Origin: Ostrinia nubilalis
Taxonomy: Eukaryota; Arthropoda; Insecta; Lepidoptera; Crambidae
Reading direction: 5' to 3'
Length of the DNA: 64,000 bases
Assembly: GCF_963855985.1 (NCBI RefSeq)
Contig: NC_087093.1
Coordinates: forward strand, 17,561,001-17,625,000
The notes under the pieces: model-generated
The model's input: the letters and a program-made list of their open reading frames with translations, nothing else
What the model was told of the DNA's origin: nothing
The model's database searches: none
Shown: piece after piece, positions 58,459-64,000 of the stretch
How the letters are laid out: every line of letters begins with the position of its first letter
How positions within the stretch are numbered: position 1 is the first letter of the stretch
Made by a program: the position numbers and the translations under genes

Positions 58459-61138
58459 ATAGGGTCCTTCTGAATCAGCTACGTTCCGTTTAATGGGAGC
58501 ATGTAGACGTCACACTGAATACGTTCCCAAAGTTTGAGCCAAAAATTCAGGCTAGTTTCCGAGATAATTAAGGAAACAACTTCATTTCTTATCAACCCAA
58601 TACAACACCCTGTTCAGCTGATTCACTACTACACTGACAAAAATCCGCACGCACACGAGCTTACGTAATGGCCGCCATTGCGCTTGTGCTGCCGTTGGGC
58701 CACTGGCCGCGAACACAAGAGTGCCGCCGGACGACGGACCGAGCGCCACACAAGCTATTCTAGGGCTACTACTAGTTATTTAAGGAATTAAATTAAGCAG
58801 AAAATTAAAGTTTATTTATTTTTGGTAACATAAAAAAATCTTATGTGGTAAGTACTTATTTAGTGGCCTTAATGGAATGATGTTTATTCAAAAGTTCGTT
58901 AAAATACTTTTGCGCTTGTAAAAATCTTTTATTTCAAACGTAGCAACGAAACGAAGCAAAAAAGTTAGTTGCCGAAATCAATGACTTATTTTTATGCCAT
59001 ACACAAATGGGATAGTTACCATGACTATGAAATTTAGAATTACGGTTATTATTACGATAAAGCAGGCACATTTTTCATGTTAATTTTAATCGCTTAATAT
59101 CCCCTTAGCAAATTAAAAATGTGATTCGTAATTGACTCGATCATAGCAGAAACTAAACGCTATCAAATTATCTACCTGTGATTATCGGCAGTCTTTAGTA
59201 TTCCGAAGTAAATAAGTAAATAATTGTTCCCAACTATCAATTTTAAACTGAAATAATAATCATTAAAATCATCGTAGAAACAAAAAAAATTTATAAAAGT
59301 AAATAATGATAGTTTTATTATTGTTAAGATTAGAAAGAATTTTGGAGTTGACATCCTTATTTATGCGTGGCGGAGTCGGTGGTATCAAAGACAGCCGTCC
59401 CTCACAATAGCCGACCGCGCTAGTGTTGTAAGAACCTCGAGTCTTTAAAGTCTTAATTTTGAGACTTGAGTTTATTTTTAAGACTAGGACTCGTTAGTCA
59501 CATGAATAAGGGAATAATTGAGTCTTCCGAGTCCTTTCGAGTATTTTAAGTTCTTTGAGCTAGACTGAATCATGACATGAACTTGAGTTGGTGTATACTA
59601 ATAGGCAATAATGAGTGATTTCATATCATCATCCGTATGTTATATCCTAATTGAAAATAAAATAAATCGCACAATACAAATGTAATATCAATAAAATTGC
59701 ATTAAACGCAAATAATCGAATCAGAAGTATCCATCTAAAGACTGACGATTTTCGTAATCAAAAAGTTAAAACGGTCCAATAAAATAATAAACACACAGTC
59801 TTAATTCATAGCTATTTTATTTTCTTCAAACTTTTAATAAGTAAGATTCCAAGACTCGAGTGTCGTATCGTACAACACTAGCCGGCGCGCAGCAAACGAA
59901 CTTTTAGACACGTGCCGCCGCCTTTAGACACGTGCCGCCGGCCGCCGGCTAGCGCAATGTACACTCACCAAAATAAAATTAAGAAATGCAACAAACTTTT
60001 TTTTACTATTCAAATTAAAATTGTGTTTATTGTTAAATCACAGGTACATAAGATAGGTCATAAATAAATACCAAGTTGGAACGGAAATGATTCGGAAATT
60101 TTATTTAACTAATTAGGTACCTACCTACCTCATCTACTTTTCTATTGTAATAGAAATGATGACATTAACGATTAATTTAAGAATGGACTTTGATTTAGGA
60201 TAAATGGAATATCAATACAAACAAATTGAAGAGTTTTATTTGCTTCAATAGTCTAATTTAATGTTTCTAAATAATTGACTAGGCCATTGAATTACCTTCA
60301 CAAAACAATAAGTTCGATTAATTTTTAATTATTATCTGTTATAGGATATTTTACCATGAAATACTCAACACCATAATTTAGATTCGAATCAATTGAAATC
60401 GAAAGCAAGCAGATAAAATAATAAACAAACAAGTTTCTTTTTTGTCGACTGTACGCTTATGCCAACTTTTCGGCTCTTGCTTTGGCGGCGTCGGCGTCTT
60501 TGTGTCAACAAAAGGCGTGCGGCTTGTCGGCATTTGTCGGCGCGTGCGCTTTGATTTAATTCAGTTTTTGACTAGCTTTCTTGTGTGAAGGTGCGTTTTG
60601 TAGTGCTCGTGAAGTGAACTATGACGCACAGATGCACAAATGCAAATAAATTTACTAAGACGCGCCTTAAAAATCATGGCCTTTGCTGGTTGATTTTTCG
60701 ATGATATCGTGAGTCCGTTTTACTGTGATTAACATAAGATAATAAGGATAGACAACGATATGAGAGTAGGCCTGCAACATTGAAGTGATAGCTCGCCCAA
60801 TCAGTCGATCAGCTAAGTAATCGGCTATCAGCTGTGACGACTGCTGTGAGTTGTTATGACGTGAGTGTAAACAACAAAAAAGTGTGCAGTGGTAGTGAGC
60901 GTTGTGTGTGTTGTGTCTCGTGTTCCTGTGCAGAATGAATACACTACAGCTTTGTTGTGTGAGTAAAAAATACAGCATGTTCCATTATGTAAGACGAAAT
61001 GAATTTTTATTTTTGTTAGAAAATGTAACTTTGTAAAATCATTATAAAACACATACTCAAATTTGGTGAACTTGTTCAGTGTACCGTATAGATGCCCCCA
61101 TTAAAAGGAATGTAGCTAGTTTAGAAGGACCCTGTATT
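58459..61138. mobile_element. Possible 2.7-kb TIR element upstream of AREL1
   Basis: Left end agggtccttctgaatcagct...taatgggagcat, right end the reverse complement (atgcccccattaaaaggaatg...agaaggaccct). Both ends abut atcgatta-rich sequence (58340-58458, 61185-61262). No target duplication found. The interior includes GC-rich spots (58640-58745, 60470-60560) that could also be promoter-like; no gene seen. Confidence 0.6.
59418..59880. mobile_element. MITE with CTAGTGTTGTA ends
   Basis: CTAGTGTTGTAAGAACCTCGAG / CTCGAGTGTCGTATCGTACAACACTAG; many gagtctt motifs inside. Flanks only weakly alike. Confidence 0.65.
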
Positions 61139-61794
61139 GCTGAAAATAAGGAATTAAATTAACAATCAAATGGTAGTAATGATGGTAATCAATAAAATCG
61201 ATTAATCGAATTGTTAATCGATAAATCGTTATTTGGCAATATCGATTAATATAATCGATCCGTGATAGTGTTGTCACTACAGCTTAACTGATAGAATTCC
61301 CATTGAAACATGACTGTGTTCATGTCACTTCTCTAAATGGTACCTAGGTATGGTCCTACGCTTATAATGTAGAACATGGTTTAAATATACCATTTGTTGG
61401 CCCCACTCCTGAACTGTTGGACATAATAATGGATGAATAACTTAATGTATTTAAAATGTAAGTAAATAAGTATATTAATTAATAATATTTTTTGTTTGCG
61501 CAATATAGCACCTATTACTATTACACATTATGTCAATTTCCAAGCAAACCCGGGAGTTTTTGGTAGTTATTTATATGAAAATACATTTCTGGTATTAAGT
61601 CCTAACAAATAATAGTAGTTACATTTCTGTTGGTTTTACGCCCAAATTCCATAGAAAAGTGCCCATCATCCTTTTAATATCTGTCAAAAGGTAAATGTAA
61701 AGTACGAATTCGTGGTTCTTATGCTACGTCCAGTAATTGAGTATGGAGATGTACCTACACATAATAATAAATAATAATAATAATAAGTCGTCGG

Positions 61795-62200
61795 TCCGCC
61801 TTGTGAGTGGACGTCCCACGCTGCGTTTTCCGGTACATGGCCTCCACTCCAGAACCTTGCTGCCCCATCGGCCGTCAGTTCTGCGTACTATGTGCCCTGC
61901 CCATTACCACTTCAGCTTGCTAATCCGTCGGGCTATGTCAGTGACTTTAGTTCGTTTACTTGTACCTACACGACCTTACCGAATCAACATCAATAGCGAA
62001 CATAGAGAAGTAGAGGGAAGTTCTGGAGTGGAGGCCACGTACTGGAAAACGCAGCGGGGACGTCTACCCACAAGGTGGACCGACGACCTGATAAAGGTAG
62101 CAGGAAGGCGCTGGATGCAGGCCGCTACCAAACGTGCGATGTGAAAGTCATTGGCCTATGTTCATCAGTGGACGTCCTGTGGCTGAAATGATGATGATGA
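61795..62200. mobile_element. RTE 3'-end fragments in opposite orientations
   Basis: 61795-61980 is minus-strand RTE tail; 62000-62200 is plus-strand tail (aaggtggaccgacgacctgataaaggtagcaggaaggcgctgg ... ctgtggctgaaatgatgatgatgatg). They meet head to head around a repeated gtggaggcca..tactggaaaacgcagc motif. Confidence 0.65.
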
Positions 62201-62212
62201 TGAGGAAGTTAC

Positions 62213-64000
62213 CCCACGTCCAAGCATCCTGGTGCTTTCAGTTCTTGACGACGGCGCTCCACAGCTCGCCTTTAAGAGTCTGTAGCGCCTCTTTGCCGGT
62301 GGGCAGGCTGTGGCACGCCGCCGACCACGCGCCGAAGTCAGTTCTAGTGATCTAGTAAGATGGAAGCAGTAGCAGTACTGGTGCTTACTATTCTTGACAA
62401 CAGCTCGCCCTTGAGCGTCTGCAGCGCCTCCTTGCCGGTGGGTATTTTCTGAACGCAACCGACCGCGCGCCGAAATCCTGCGCGTAGTCTAATATAGAAG
62501 AAGGAAATAGTATTACCCCACGTCCAAGCGTCCTGGTGCTTGCTGTTCTTGACGACGGCGCTCCACAGCTCGCCTTTAAGAGTCTGTAGCGCCTCTTTGC
62601 CGGTGGGCAGGCTGTGGCACGCCGCCGAACACGCGCCGAAGTCAGTTCTAGTGATCTAGTAAGATGGAAGCAGTAGCAGTATTGGTGCTTACTATTCTTG
62701 ACAACAACTCGCCCTTGAGCGTCTGCAGCGCCTCCTTGCCGGTGGGCATTTTCTGAACGCAACCGACCGCGCGCCGAAATCCTGCGCGTAGTCTAATATA
62801 GAAGAAGGAAATAGTATTACCCCACGTCCAAGCGTCCTGGTGCTTGCTGTTCTTGACGACGGCTCGCCCTTGAGCGTCTGCAGCGCCTCCTTGCCGGTGG
62901 GCAGGCTCTGGCGCGGCGCCGACCACACGCCGACTTCCTACGGGTAGTCTAATCTAGAAGAAGGAAACAGTATTACCCCACGTCCAAGCGTCTTGGTGCT
63001 TGCTGTTCTTGACGACGGCGCTCCACAGCTCGCCTTTAAGAGTCTGTAGCGCCTCTTTGCCGGTGGGCAGGCTGTGGCACGCCGCCGACCACGCGCCGAA
63101 GTCAGTTCTAGTGATCTAGTAAGATGGAAGCAGTAGCAGTACTGGTGCTTACTATTCTTGACAACAGCTCGCCCTTGAGCGTCTGCAGCGCCTCCTTGCC
63201 GGTGGGTATTTTCTGAACGCAACCGACCGCGCGCCGAAATCCTGCGCGTAGTCTAATATAGAAGAAGGAAATAGTATTACCCCACGTCCAAGCGTCCTGG
63301 TGCTTGCTGTTCTTGACGACGGCGCTCCACAGCTCGCCTTTAAGAGTCTGTAGCGCCTCTTTGCCGGTGGGCAGGCTGTGGCACGCCGCCGAACACGCGC
63401 CGAAGTCAGTTCTAGTGATCTAGTAAGATGGAAGCAGTAGCAGTATTGGTGCTTACTATTCTTGACAACAACTCGCCCTTGAGCGTCTGCAGCGCCTCCT
63501 TGCCGGTGGGCATTTTCTGAACGCAACCGACCGCGCGCCGAAATCCTGCGCGTAGTCTAATATAGAAGAAGGAAATAGTATTACCCCACGTCCAAGCGTC
63601 CTGGTGCTTGCTGTTCTTGACGACGGCTCGCCCTTGAGCGTCTGCAGCGCCTCCTTGCCGGTGGGCAGGCTCTGGCGCGGCGCCGACCACACGCCGACTT
63701 CCTACGGGTAGTCTAATCTAGAAGAAGGAAACAGTATTACCCCACGTCCAAGCGTCTTGGTGCTTGCTGTTCTTGACGACGGCTCGCCCTTGAGCGTCTA
63801 CAGCGCCTCCTTGCCGGTGGGCAGGCTCTGGCGCGGCGCCGACCACACGCTGACTTCCTACGGGTAGTCTAATATAGAAGAAGGAAACAGTATTACCCCA
63901 CGTCCAAGCGTCCTGGTGCTTGCTGTTCTTGACGACGGCGCTCCACAGCTCGCCCTTAAGCGTCTGCAGCGCCTCCTTGCCGGTGGGTAGGCTCTGGCGC
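62213..64000 (-). repeat. Higher-order tandem repeat of an unidentified exon edge (continues off window)
   Basis: The mark ccccacgtccaagcgt recurs at about 62215, 62517, 62820, 62977, 63280, 63583, 63739 and 63900: spacings 302, 303, 157, 303, 303, 156, 161. Thus a unit of about 763 bp is present twice and breaks down at the window end. On the minus strand each unit encodes SLPTGKEALQTLKGELWSAV, KNSKHQDAWTWG and then gtaata, a donor. Protein not recognised. It could be a gene upstream of AREL1 on the same strand or a distant AREL1 5' exon. Confidence 0.8.

Overview
The window looks like nuclear DNA from an insect, most likely a moth or butterfly (Lepidoptera). The evidence is spliced GC-rich exons set in AT-rich DNA, RTE/Jockey/BEL-Pao retrotransposons and a tRNA-headed SINE of lepidopteran type, and dense short inverted-repeat (MITE) families. 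It is not prokaryotic, and the repeat arrays are not CRISPR.

Layout. About 0-6.7 kb is almost entirely transposon debris (hAT, Tc1-like and PIF-like elements, foldbacks, SINEs). From 6.76 to 17.89 kb the 3' part of a plus-strand gene for an Ala/Arg/Glu-rich coiled-coil protein can be read as four phase-compatible exons. Its penultimate exon is followed by about nine decayed copies of its own end, interrupted by a 3.8 kb block of non-LTR retrotransposons and by a PIF-like MITE. About 17.9-22.3 kb is AT-rich, with no gene seen. From 22.36 to 57.47 kb, on the minus strand, lies a complete or nearly complete AREL1-type HECT E3 ubiquitin ligase gene. Its 15 exons join with consistent phases into about 763 codons: an N-terminal hydrophobic segment, a filamin-like region and a HECT domain with its catalytic Cys. 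The two genes converge tail to tail. A BEL/Pao retrotransposon with an envelope-like region and identical LTRs sits in one AREL1 intron. From 57.5 to 62.2 kb is mostly transposon sequence. From 62.2 kb to the window end is a higher-order tandem repeat built on an unidentified minus-strand exon.

The striking feature is that many exons in this window have had their 3' end, together with the 5' splice site (GT donor), tandemly amplified into the adjoining intron. The units differ from exon to exon (82/63, 64, 103, 120 and 125 bp arrays, about 165 bp decayed copies, single extra copies, and a 157/303/303 bp higher-order array), so each array arose independently. In AREL1 alone five arrays hold 76 near-identical donor sites. 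At one exon the acceptor end is duplicated instead. This recurrent exon-edge minisatellite formation is the best candidate here for something undescribed. The open reading frames running through the arrays are by-products of exon-derived repeats and should not be taken as genes.
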